From Pseudomonas gingeri (GTDB lineage: Bacteria; Pseudomonadota; Gammaproteobacteria; Pseudomonadales; Pseudomonadaceae): a stretch of 64,000 nt of DNA. A model generated the notes under the pieces. The model worked only from the letters and a program-made list of their open reading frames with translations, was not told the DNA's origin and did no database searches. The DNA lies in assembly GCF_013386165.1 (NCBI RefSeq), contig NZ_JACAOS010000012.1, forward strand, positions 62,001 to 126,000, in the 5' to 3' direction. The translations under genes and the position numbers were made by a program. Of the stretch, positions 8,862-16,776 are shown piece after piece (position 1 is the first letter of the stretch; each line of letters opens with the position of its first letter).

Positions 8862-10042
8862 TGTGGGGCTCCATCCAGGTCAAAGGGGACGCTGACACTC
8901 AGTCGGGTGCCGCCGTGTACCCGGCTGATGCAGGTGAGCTGACCGCCCAGAAGGCTGGCACGCTCCTGCATCGCTGCCAGCCCCAGGTGCCGGCTGCCGC
9001 CGGTGTCGAGCGCTTGTTCCATGGCAAACCCTCTGCCGTTATCGTCCACCCGCAGCGAGGCCTGGCCGTCGTGCAGCGCCAGGGCCAGTTCCACCTGGCT
9101 GGCGTGGGCATGCTTGAGAATATTGTTGATCCCTTCCTGGGCAATTCGGAACAGGGCGATCTCCACCGAGCTGGGCAGGCGTGCTTCGCAGCGCGCTGTC
9201 CAGTGCACGACGATCCCGGCTTCGCGCAGACGGTCGGCCTCTCTGTCGAGGGCTGTCAGCAAGCCGAAGTCGTCGAGTACGGTGGGGCGCAGGCCGCCGA
9301 TCAATTGCCGGCCTTCGCCCACGCAATGCTGGGCCAGGGTCAGGATGGCCTGCAGGTCCGCGCCCAGGGCATCGGACAGGGGCGGACAGCGGCCGGCAAA
9401 ACCTTGCAGGCGCTGATGCAGTCCGGCGAGGGTCTGGGCCAGGCCGTCGTGCAGGTCGTAGGCCATGCGTTTGCGTTCATCTTCCTGGGCCCTGAACAAC
9501 CGCTTGACCAGATCCGAGAGGGTGCGATCCCGTGTCATCAAGGTGCTCAGCAGGCGATGGTTTTCCAGGTGCGCGGCCAGCAGGGTGGCGAGCAGTTGCA
9601 GGGATTCGAGGTCTTCGTTGTCCGGTGCGCCGATGCTGACGCTGTTGGCCAGGACCAGGGCGCCGAAGGCCTCGCCGTCGCCGCCGCGCAGGGGCACCCA
9701 GAGCGCATTGGCCAGGGCCGTCCCCGCAGGCTCATGCCAGCGCGGTGTGCGGATCGAGGTGTCCACCAGGCCATCCAGGCAGTTCAAGCGATCCAGGCTG
9801 CCCTGGCTGGCGGTGGTCCTGACTTGCGCCTCGGCGTCCCATTCCAGCAGGACGCCGTGGTCCATCGCGAGGAAGGCGCAGGCCCGGGCCAGCACGCGCT
9901 CGCGCATGGCGTCGGGAGGCAGTTGGGTCAGTTCCTGTCCGGTGTCCACCAGCAGCCGCAGGCGCGCGGCCCGACTTTGCGACTGTCGATACTGGGTGCG
10001 AATGGCCAGGGCGCTGCTGGGGTCATGGGGCGGGCTTTGCAT
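8858..10042 (-). CDS. GAF-domain sensor histidine kinase, NarX/DegS type
   Basis: About 394 residues from the ATG at 10042 (MQSPPHDPSS), chosen because CGGAG lies 8-9 nt upstream; an in-frame ATG at 10075 lacks one. A cytoplasmic GAF domain covers about 40-185, followed by the HisKA_3 box EDERKRMAYDLHDGLAQTLAG and a short HATPase domain (DNGRGF, LGLAAMQERASLLGG). No membrane segment is seen, so it should sense a cytoplasmic cue. It is the first gene of the operon and the natural partner of the LuxR-type regulator. Confidence 0.88.
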   Translation of the reverse strand: MQSPPHDPSSALAIRTQYRQSQSRAARLRLLVDTGQELTQLPPDAMRERVLARACAFLAMDHGVLLEWDAEAQVRTTASQGSLDRLNCLDGLVDTSIRTPRWHEPAGTALANALWVPLRGGDGEAFGALVLANSVSIGAPDNEDLESLQLLATLLAAHLENHRLLSTLMTRDRTLSDLVKRLFRAQEDERKRMAYDLHDGLAQTLAGLHQRLQGFAGRCPPLSDALGADLQAILTLAQHCVGEGRQLIGGLRPTVLDDFGLLTALDREADRLREAGIVVHWTARCEARLPSSVEIALFRIAQEGINNILKHAHASQVELALALHDGQASLRVDDNGRGFAMEQALDTGGSRHLGLAAMQERASLLGGQLTCISRVHGGTRLSVSVPFDLDGAPQ

Positions 10043-10121
10043 GGTACGGCTCCGGCGCGTTGCAGGCGCGCCCACTCGGGAAGGGGCGTTATTAAACCGT
10101 GTAACCCGGCAGGCGGCTATC

Positions 10122-10133
10122 TGCCAAATGGCA
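10122..10133. promoter_or_regulatory. TGCC-N4-GGCA inverted repeat, copy 1
   Basis: TGCCAAATGGCA in the gap between the GAF kinase and the SnoaL-like gene. The flanks ATC and TAG resemble those of the second copy at 10753. The position between divergent genes suits an operator for a dimeric regulator such as the neighbouring LuxR-type protein. This is inference from the pattern only. Confidence 0.4.
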
Positions 10134-10216
10134 TAGGCAAATCACTCCGGTTGGCCGATGGCGCGCGCGGTCCTGAAGGGCAAAGTGGGCTGATCGAACA
10201 TCACTGGAGCATCACC

Positions 10217-10735
10217 ATGAAATTGAAAACCTCGGCCCTCGTCCTGCTGGTTGCCCTGAGCGCCCCGTTTGTCCAGGCGGCAGCGACGGTCCCGTATATC
10301 TACAGCGGCGTGGCCGAACAGCCGAAGAACGTGCAGGACCGTGAGATTGCCGGGCTGTTTGATCGTTGGAACACGGTTTTGAAGGCGGGTAATGTCCAGG
10401 CCGTGGTCGAGTTGTATGCCCCGGATGCCATGCTGCAACCGACGGTATCCAATCAGGTGCGCACCACACCGGCCCAGATCCGGGACTACTTTGATCACTT
10501 CCTGGCGCTCAAGCCGGTGGGGCAGATCAATTACCGCAAGATTCACCGGCTGGGCAGCGACGTGGCCATGGACAGTGGCGTCTACACCTTTACCCTGACC
10601 GAGGCTGACGGCAAGACCCGCCAGGTGCAGGCGCGCTACACCTTCGTCTATGAGCAGCTCGATGGCCAGTGGAAGATCCTCAACCACCACTCTTCGGCAA
10701 TGCCGGAAGCGCAACTGGCGCATGTCGGGAACTGA
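10217..10735 (+). CDS. Exported SnoaL/CaMKII-association-domain-like protein (SgcJ/EcaC family)
   Basis: 172 residues from the ATG at 10217, 7 nt after TGGAG. A Sec signal peptide is plain (MKLKTSALVLLVALSAPFVQA, cut after AQA or AAA). The mature part is one NTF2-like alpha/beta barrel: FDRWNTVLKAGNVQAVVELYAPDA, then strands ending GQWKILNHHSS. These proteins bind small ligands or form dimers; the activity here is unknown. It stands divergent from the four-gene signalling operon, and TGCC-N4-GGCA repeats lie on both sides of it. Confidence 0.82.
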   Translation: MKLKTSALVLLVALSAPFVQAAATVPYIYSGVAEQPKNVQDREIAGLFDRWNTVLKAGNVQAVVELYAPDAMLQPTVSNQVRTTPAQIRDYFDHFLALKPVGQINYRKIHRLGSDVAMDSGVYTFTLTEADGKTRQVQARYTFVYEQLDGQWKILNHHSSAMPEAQLAHVGN

Positions 10736-10752
10736 GTGGGGTGGCGAGTATT

Positions 10753-10764
10753 TGCCGTCTGGCA
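10753..10764. promoter_or_regulatory. TGCC-N4-GGCA inverted repeat, copy 2
   Basis: TGCCGTCTGGCA, 17 bp after the stop codon of the SnoaL-like gene. With copy 1 it shares the wider form AT(C/T)TGCC-N4-GGCA. It may serve the methyltransferase promoter about 200 bp further on, or be chance. Confidence 0.3.
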
Positions 10765-10968
10765 TGACCACGTCTTTACCTGAGCGCCAGCTATCCGGAT
10801 ACGTGGCGCTCGGTTCTCGCCCCACGGGGTTTTGATCCCGATCCTAATGGCCTGCCAATGGCTACGAAACGCCGTGATGGGTTACATTTGGAATCAGAAT
10901 CCATAGGCTTTGCTCGTGCGCGCAGTCCGCACACGGCCCAATATAGCTCGGGACGGGAATTCTAGAAG

Positions 10969-11706
10969 ATGGCACGTGTAACGGATGAAGAATTCAATGC
11001 GGCGTTGCCGGTGATGCAAAAGCTGTTGTGGGTGGATCCGCTGGACAGAGCGCGAGTGCAAGAGCACGGCCTCAATGTGGTTCCTTCCAATTTTTACTCG
11101 AACACACCTTCTCTGTCCGAGATTGCCAGCTCCTACGAATACACTGAGACAGAACCGCCTTATTTGAATTGCGGCCTGTTCGATCAGGATGCGCAGCGGG
11201 CGGAGCTCCGTGAACTGATTCCGTATGCGGTCGACTTTACGCCCGAGGAAGTCGGGGACGAGGAAACCTGCACTTCCTATTTCTGGAAAAACGGTCAGTT
11301 TACCTGCAGCGATGCCGTTGCGTATTACGCTTATGTCAGGCGTATCCGCCCCAAGACCATTGTCGAGATTGGCAGTGGCTTCTCATCGCTGATTGCCTTG
11401 GAGGCGCTGGGTAAAAACGGGAGCGGCCGGTTGCTCTGCATCGAACCCTTTCCAGGACCGTTTATTACGTCCCTGGCCAACGAAGGGGCGCTTGAGTTGC
11501 AAACGTTGCGCGCTCAGGAGCTGACCGTCGAGATGTTGAATGCCACACTGGAAGATGGCGATATCCTGTTTATCGACTCCACGCATACGGTAAAAACCGG
11601 TAGCGACTGCCTGCATATTTACCTTCGCTTGTTGCCCAGGATAACCAAGAAAATATTTGTCCATGTGCACGATGTCTTTCTGCCCTTTGACCATCAGCCT
11701 GCGTGA
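10969..11706 (+). CDS. Class I SAM-dependent methyltransferase, C-terminus apparently truncated
   Basis: 245 residues. The SAM-binding core has motif I EIGSGFSS near 139 and the acidic post-I residue in LLCIEPFPG near 163, followed by GDILFIDSTHTVKTGSDC. The reading frame ends HVHDVFLPFDHQPA and stop. As I recall the family, about 50 more residues normally follow the HDxFLPF motif. The last codons are at the same time the start of the ChrA coding region in another frame, so the gene looks cut by a join to chrA near 11690. It may be inactive. Confidence 0.7.
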   Translation: MARVTDEEFNAALPVMQKLLWVDPLDRARVQEHGLNVVPSNFYSNTPSLSEIASSYEYTETEPPYLNCGLFDQDAQRAELRELIPYAVDFTPEEVGDEETCTSYFWKNGQFTCSDAVAYYAYVRRIRPKTIVEIGSGFSSLIALEALGKNGSGRLLCIEPFPGPFITSLANEGALELQTLRAQELTVEMLNATLEDGDILFIDSTHTVKTGSDCLHIYLRLLPRITKKIFVHVHDVFLPFDHQPA

Positions 11707-12997
11707 GGCCTTCTGGTTCTGGCTGAAGCTGGGCTTTATCAGTTTTGGCGGGCCGGCCGGGCAGATCGCGATCATGCACCAAGAGTTGGTGGAGCGGCGA
11801 CGCTGGATCTCCGAGCGGCGTTTTCTCCACGCACTCAACTACTGCATGTTGCTGCCCGGCCCCGAAGCCCAGCAACTGGCAACCTATATCGGCTGGCTGA
11901 TGCACCGGACCTGGGGCGGGGTGATCGCTGGCGGGCTGTTTGTGCTGCCATCGCTGTTCATCCTGATCGCCTTGTCCTGGCTGTATATCGCCTTCGGGGA
12001 TGTGCCGGTGGTGGCGGGGTTGTTCTACGGCATCAAGCCCGCGGTGACCGCGATTGTGTTGCACGCGGCCCATCGGATCGGTTCGCGGGCCCTGAAGAAC
12101 AACTGGTTGTGGGCGATAGCGGCGGCGTCGTTCACGGCCATTTTCGCCTTCAATGTGCCGTTTCCGCTGATTGTGCTCGGGGCCGCGCTGATCGGTTATC
12201 TGGGTGGGCGTGTGGCGCCCGCAACGTTCACCACGGGCGGCCATGGCGCGGCGAGCCAATCCTTCGGTCCGGCGTTGATTGACGATGACACCCCGCCCCC
12301 GGCGCACGCCCGCTTCAGTTGGCCGCGCCTGGCCTTGCTGCTGCTGATCGGCGCCGTGTTGTGGGCGCTGCCCATGGGGATCTTGACGGCGTTGTTCGGC
12401 TGGCAGGGCACCCTGACCCAGATGGGCTGGTTCTTTACCAAGGCTGCGCTGCTGACATTTGGCGGCGCCTATGCGGTGTTGCCCTATGTCTATCAGGGCG
12501 CCGTCAGCCATTACGGCTGGTTGACTCCGACGCAGATGATCGACGGCCTGGCCCTGGGCGAGACCACGCCCGGGCCGCTGATCATGGTGGTGGCGTTCGT
12601 CGGTTTTATCGGCGGCTATGTCTCGCAGGTATTCGATGCCGAACAGATGTTCCTGGCCGGAGCCGTGGCCGCGACGCTGGTGACCTGGTTCACCTTCCTG
12701 CCTTCGTTCCTGTTTATCCTCGCCGGCGGCCCGTTGGTGGAGGCGAGCCGCAACGAACTTCGCTTCACCGCGCCGCTCACCGGCATTACAGCCGCTGTGG
12801 TCGGGGTGATACTCAACCTGGCGCTGTTCTTCGGTTACCACGTGTTCTGGCCGAAGGGTTTCAGCGGCGCCCTGGACTGGCCCTCGGCACTGATCGCGCT
12901 GGCCGCGGCGGTGGCGCTGTTTCGCTTCAAGCGCGGGGTGATCCCGGTCCTGGCGGCCTGTGCGGTTGTCGGCCTGGTCGTGCATCTGCTGGGGTGA
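11663..12997 (+). CDS. chrA: Chromate transporter ChrA, two-domain
   Basis: About 444 residues, two homologous CHR domains of roughly 190 residues each, both with the family's FWFWLKLGFISFGGPAGQ / FFTKAALLTFGGAYAVLP type opening and PGP motif (MLLPGPEAQQL; GETTPGPLIM). An inner-membrane chromate/sulfate exporter, giving chromate resistance in known members. The N-terminus is unusual: ATG at 11663 or 11672 gives a leader MCTMSFCPL encoded by methyltransferase sequence, and TTG at 11687 would give the compact TISLREAFWFW start. The gene overlaps the methyltransferase by about 44 bp in another frame. Confidence 0.88.
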   Translation: MCTMSFCPLTISLREAFWFWLKLGFISFGGPAGQIAIMHQELVERRRWISERRFLHALNYCMLLPGPEAQQLATYIGWLMHRTWGGVIAGGLFVLPSLFILIALSWLYIAFGDVPVVAGLFYGIKPAVTAIVLHAAHRIGSRALKNNWLWAIAAASFTAIFAFNVPFPLIVLGAALIGYLGGRVAPATFTTGGHGAASQSFGPALIDDDTPPPAHARFSWPRLALLLLIGAVLWALPMGILTALFGWQGTLTQMGWFFTKAALLTFGGAYAVLPYVYQGAVSHYGWLTPTQMIDGLALGETTPGPLIMVVAFVGFIGGYVSQVFDAEQMFLAGAVAATLVTWFTFLPSFLFILAGGPLVEASRNELRFTAPLTGITAAVVGVILNLALFFGYHVFWPKGFSGALDWPSALIALAAAVALFRFKRGVIPVLAACAVVGLVVHLLG

Positions 12998-13019
12998 CGC
13001 TAGTTGAAGGTCTGCACAT

Positions 13020-13922
13020 TCACGACTGGCCCGTCACGCCGATATGGGCCAGCAGACACTCCGCCAGCGCGTCGAAGGTCGCCTTGCAGCGGGGGCTGCT
13101 GCGCAGGTCCTCGTGCATGGTCACCCAGGTTTCCAGCTGGAAGGTGAACTGCTCCGGCAACAGCCGCACCAGCGTCGGCGTGCGGATCGCCAGGGCGCTC
13201 TGGCAGATGCCGATGCCACAGCCGGCGAGGATCATCGCCAGTTGCGCCAGGTTGCTGTCAGTGCGCAGCGTGAAGGCCTCGCGGTTCCAACTGGGCAGCT
13301 GTTTGCTGGCGGTGCGGATAAAGGGGGTGGTGACATCGAAGCCGATCAGCGCATGGCTCGACAGATCGGCCATTGCGACGGGCGTGCCGTGTCGTTGCAA
13401 ATAATCCGCGTGGGCATAGAGCCCCAGTTCCACCTGGCCGATGCGCCGAGCGATCAGTTGATCCTGTTTCGGTGCGGTCATGCGTACGGCAATATCGGCC
13501 TCTCGTTGCAGCAGATCATGCACCTTGTCGGTGGCCAGCAGCTCGATCTTGAGTTGCGGATGGTCCTGACGCAGTCGCGCCAGCATGGGCGGCAGCACCT
13601 CTATGGCAATGATTTCGCTGGCTGATATCCGCACCGTGCCACTCACCGTCTGGCCCTGGCCGGTGGCGGCCCGCTCCAGCGCGGCGGCGGTGTGCTGCAT
13701 GGTTTCGGCATAACTGCGCAGCGCCAGGGCGGTCTCGGTGGGTAGCAAGCCGGTCTGCGAACGGATGAACAGCGGTTGCTTGAACGACGCTTCCAGCGCG
13801 GCGATATGCCGGCCCACGGTGGGCTGGGCAATTCCCAGTGCCCGTGCGGCAGCCGAAAGCGAGCCCTCCGTCAGCACGGCAAGCAAGGTTCGGTACAGCT
13901 CCCAACTCATGATCTGGTCCAT
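13020..13922 (-). CDS. LysR-family transcriptional regulator
   Basis: 300 residues with N-terminal HTH (SWELYRTLLAVLTEGSLSAAARALGIAQPTVGRH) and a LysR substrate-binding domain from about 92 (VSGTVRISASEIIAIEVLPP). It converges on chrA and diverges from the NAD-dependent oxidoreductase gene at 14018 across 95 bp, so that oxidoreductase is the likely target. Confidence 0.9.
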   Translation of the reverse strand: MDQIMSWELYRTLLAVLTEGSLSAAARALGIAQPTVGRHIAALEASFKQPLFIRSQTGLLPTETALALRSYAETMQHTAAALERAATGQGQTVSGTVRISASEIIAIEVLPPMLARLRQDHPQLKIELLATDKVHDLLQREADIAVRMTAPKQDQLIARRIGQVELGLYAHADYLQRHGTPVAMADLSSHALIGFDVTTPFIRTASKQLPSWNREAFTLRTDSNLAQLAMILAGCGIGICQSALAIRTPTLVRLLPEQFTFQLETWVTMHEDLRSSPRCKATFDALAECLLAHIGVTGQS

Positions 13923-14017
13923 GCATAAATGTATGGCGGATAGCGTGTGCCATGCAATTCATTTCCTGAAGGGGGAGGGCCAGACTCTGCTCATCGTCAC
14001 CTTTGTGGAGCATCGAC

Positions 14018-14983
14018 ATGGCAGCAATGAGCAACAAGGTTCTGGTATTGGGCGCCGGCGGCGGCATTGGCGGCGAAGTGGCGCGGCAATTGCGCGATGG
14101 CGGCTGGCAGGTGCGGGCGCTCAAGCGGGGTTTGGCGACGGCGGCTGAACAGCGCGACGGCATTCAGTGGTTGAGTGGCGATGCCCTCAACCGTGACGAC
14201 GTGGTGCGGGCGGCGCAGGGTTGCAGCGTGATCGTGCACGCGGTGAACCCGCCGGGTTATCGGCATTGGGCCGAGCAGGTGTTGCCGATGATCGACAACA
14301 CGATTGCGGCGGCACGTATTGCCGGTGCGACCATTGTGTTGCCGGGTACGGTCTACAACTACGGCCCGGATGCGTTTGCCGCATTGGACGAACAGACGGC
14401 GCAACGTCCCTTGACCCGCAAGGGGCGAATTCGCGTCGAGCTTGAGCAGCGCTTGCAAGACGCGGCGCGGGACGGAGTTCGAGCGATTGTCGTGCGGGCA
14501 GGGGACTTCTTTGGACCGCAGGCCGGCAGCAGCTGGCTTTCCCAGGGGATGATCAAGCCGGGGCAGGCGGTGAAAGTGATCAATCTGCCGGGCGATCCGG
14601 GCGTCGGGCATCAGTGGGCCTATCTGCCGGATGTAGCGCGGACCATGGTCGAGTTGTTGGAGCGGCGGCAGGCCCTGGCGCCCTTTGCGACCTTTCATAT
14701 GGCGGGGCACTGGGACGCTGACGGCACCCGGATCGCGGCCGCTATCACCCGCTTGGTCGAGCGCGCGGGCGGCCAGGCGAAACTGCGGCGTTTTCCCTGG
14801 TGGCTGGTGGGACTGGTCTCGCCGTTTGTGACCACCTTTCGCGAAATGCTGGAGATGCGCTACCTGTGGCGTCAGCCGGTGCGGATGAACAATGCCCATC
14901 TGTTGAGTGTACTGGGAGCGGAGCCGCATACGTCGTTGGATCAGGCGGTGGAAGCGACGTTGAAGGGCGCCGGGTGTTTGTAA
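14018..14983 (+). CDS. NAD(P)-dependent epimerase/dehydratase-like oxidoreductase
   Basis: 321 residues from the ATG at 14018, which has GTGGAG about 8 nt upstream; a second ATG lies three codons on. An N-terminal Rossmann fold with the glycine motif VLVLGAGGGIGGE, of the atypical extended SDR kind (NAD-binding_10/NmrA-like). There is no clear YxxxK pair; TVYNYGPDAF holds a possible active-site Tyr. The divergent LysR gene is probably its regulator. Substrate unknown. Confidence 0.82.
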   Translation: MAAMSNKVLVLGAGGGIGGEVARQLRDGGWQVRALKRGLATAAEQRDGIQWLSGDALNRDDVVRAAQGCSVIVHAVNPPGYRHWAEQVLPMIDNTIAAARIAGATIVLPGTVYNYGPDAFAALDEQTAQRPLTRKGRIRVELEQRLQDAARDGVRAIVVRAGDFFGPQAGSSWLSQGMIKPGQAVKVINLPGDPGVGHQWAYLPDVARTMVELLERRQALAPFATFHMAGHWDADGTRIAAAITRLVERAGGQAKLRRFPWWLVGLVSPFVTTFREMLEMRYLWRQPVRMNNAHLLSVLGAEPHTSLDQAVEATLKGAGCL

Positions 14984-15032
14984 GGGCTGTTCACCTGCCC
15001 TGTGGATCAAAGGTTCTCGACCCCAAGCGCGG

Positions 15033-15737
15033 TCAGGGCACAAAGGCCAGCACGGAGGCGGGGGAGCCGGATCCGTCCTTGAGTTTCAGAATCCCAATGA
15101 CCAGTGTGGTACCCAGGGCGGGCAATTGATCCAGATGAGTCAGGCACTCGAGGACAATGCCGTTTTTCGCCAGGACCTGGTGGTTGGCGGCAAAGCCCGT
15201 GTTCTGGCCGGGATCGACCCCATGAGTGTCGATCCCGACCCCGGCGACCCCGCGCTCTTCAACCAGTAGCTTTGCCGCGTCGGCACCGATCCCGGGGAAG
15301 TGCAGGCCACCGTGCTCATCTTCATTGAAGAAACGCTTGGGATCGTCCCACAGCGCTTGCCACCCGGTATGGAACAGCACGATAGAGCCCTCGGCGATAC
15401 GACCATGGGCCTGTTCCCAGCGCTCGATGTCTTGAGGGCTGATCACGTAGTCGGGGTCGGCCTGCGCCTGCCCCCGCACATCGATCACCACGGCTGCCCG
15501 CACCAGCGACTCCGGCTTGTAGGCATCGATCCCGATACCCTCGGGGTGAAAACTGTTGGGCGCATTCATATGGGTGGCGCTGTGTTCGCCCATGCTGAAA
15601 CTGCGCAGGTAGTAACCGTCTTGTTCCTGTGAGGCTACACCACTGAAGGTGACGGCAGGATCGTGGGGCCAAAGGGGGATGGACGGGGTAATGACGTGGC
15701 TCAGATCGATGATTTTTTGAAACTGGATGCTGTGCAT
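15033..15737 (-). CDS. Cyclase-family (kynurenine formamidase-like) metal hydrolase
   Basis: 234 residues from the ATG at 15737, with GGGAG 8 nt upstream. It belongs to the Cyclase superfamily, with the opening IIDLSHVITPSIPLWPHDP. The metal motif normally HxGTHxDxPxHF reads HSATHMNAPNSF, so the Asp ligand is Asn and the last His is Ser. Downstream conserved parts are present (VLFHTGW, GVGIDTHGVDPG, GIVLECL). It may hydrolyse an amide or lactone. Stands alone, with an empty promoter gap on its 5' side before the DUF6124 leader. Confidence 0.8.
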   Translation of the reverse strand: MHSIQFQKIIDLSHVITPSIPLWPHDPAVTFSGVASQEQDGYYLRSFSMGEHSATHMNAPNSFHPEGIGIDAYKPESLVRAAVVIDVRGQAQADPDYVISPQDIERWEQAHGRIAEGSIVLFHTGWQALWDDPKRFFNEDEHGGLHFPGIGADAAKLLVEERGVAGVGIDTHGVDPGQNTGFAANHQVLAKNGIVLECLTHLDQLPALGTTLVIGILKLKDGSGSPASVLAFVP

Positions 15738-15944
15738 TCCTTTGACTCCCGACCCTTGGTGAAAGGGTTGAGGATACCCGGCAGCGCGTGATGACCCAAT
15801 ACTGCAAGGTGGCGGGAGTCGCTTAGTGCTTGATTTGCAAGACGGCTCGCTTTCCATTGAGTGAAATTTCCTAGAAACTTCTACCTTGTTGCTCCTGGCA
15901 GAACCGGTGGCTAATCTGCATCTTGTCGCCGCAAATCGGTGATA

Positions 15945-16163
15945 CGGACGTGCAAGTCCGGAATTCTGTTATGACGCACAACGCCCTTGTCACGCCTGGG
16001 CGTTTTTGCAGTCTGCCTCTTTATGGTGGCTGTGCGCGGGAGACCTTCGGGTCTGCCGGGTGTCCTAACAGACCTGGTCTTGCACACCTGCGTACAGCTG
16101 CCACCCTCATTCGTGTGCAAGCGAGAAGGTGTCGGCTCCTTATCTCTGTTAGGAGTTTCAGAC
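15945..16163 (+). promoter_or_regulatory. Structured 5' leader of the DUF6124 gene (candidate cis-acting RNA)
   Basis: The 220 nt before the DUF6124 ATG can fold into successive parts: a hairpin CGGAC/GTCCG at 15945-15960; a terminator-like hairpin ACGCCC/GGGCGT followed by TTTTT at 15981-16007; and a closed domain formed by GGTGGC (16025-16030) with GCCACC (16100-16105), enclosing a UUCG-capped 5-bp hairpin AGACC/GGTCT at 16041-16054. A second AGACC and GGTCT at about 16070-16080 could compete for pairing. A TTAGGAG ribosome site precedes the ATG. I recall similar leaders before DUF6124/DUF3077 genes in other Pseudomonas, but cannot check this here. Confidence 0.55.
15981..16007 (+). terminator. 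Attenuator-like hairpin inside the DUF6124 leader
   Basis: Six-bp stem ACGCCC/GGGCGT, 11-nt loop and five T residues, about 160 nt upstream of the ATG and inside the presumed transcript. It could stop transcription early unless the leader folds otherwise. It could also be the end of a separate small RNA. Confidence 0.5.
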
Positions 16164-16508
16164 ATGTTCAAGGTCACGCCCAATCCTCCTTTACCTCACG
16201 TCGAAACCATCGATCCGCAAATCGTTGACCGTGTGTTGGCGCATTACAATTTGTCGCCGGGCACGAATTCGAAACGGTGCGGTGCGAACTCCATCCGTAA
16301 GAACAACTCCGAACCCGAAAGTCGTGAAGAAGTCCTGGTCGATGCCAGTTCGATTCTGGAGTCTGCCGCGGCCACTGCCTACGAGCATGCCGATAACCTC
16401 TCAGACGCTGATCGCAAGGTGGCGATGGGCGTGGTACGTCTGATCGAACTGGCTCAGGGGCGGGTGGATTCGGTGTTGGAGAGGGAGTTTACCAGCGGCG
16501 TTCGCTGA
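16164..16508 (+). CDS. DUF6124 family small protein
   Basis: 114 residues from the ATG at 16164 (MFKVTPNPP), 8 nt after TTAGGAG. The MFKVTPNPP opening and the C-terminal helical half (LVDASSILESAAATAYEHADNLSDADRKVAMGVVRLIELAQGRVDSVLERE) fit a family found widely in Pseudomonas and often present in several copies. No signal or membrane segment is seen. Function is not known. The long structured leader ahead of it is the notable feature. Confidence 0.8.
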   Translation: MFKVTPNPPLPHVETIDPQIVDRVLAHYNLSPGTNSKRCGANSIRKNNSEPESREEVLVDASSILESAAATAYEHADNLSDADRKVAMGVVRLIELAQGRVDSVLEREFTSGVR

Positions 16509-16557
16509 TCCCCGAAGACGGGCCGCGGCCTAACGCGACCTCAAGTCTGGCCGAGAT

Positions 16558-16690
16558 TTGTGGCGAGCGGGCTTGCCCGCGCTGGGGCGCGAAGCGGCCC
16601 TGAAACCTGAGAGCTCGGTACATCAGGTAGACCGAGTTGAGGGGGGGCGGCTGCTTCGCAACCGAGTGCGGGCAAGCCCGCTCGCCACAA
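16558..16690. repeat. REP pair (BIME), GCGGGCTTGCCCGC type
   Basis: Two inverted REP units, TTGTGGCGAGCGGGCTTGCC at 16558 and its mirror ending at 16690, enclose about 85 bp. It lies between the DUF6124 gene and the convergent AraC gene, as is usual for Pseudomonas REPs. Confidence 0.85.
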
Positions 16691-16776
16691 CATCGCGCTC
16701 GGCTTCAGATTCTCTTAACTGACAGGCATTGGAGGCACTGTCCTTGATTTGGCTTCCAGCGATTGCGATGTCACAT

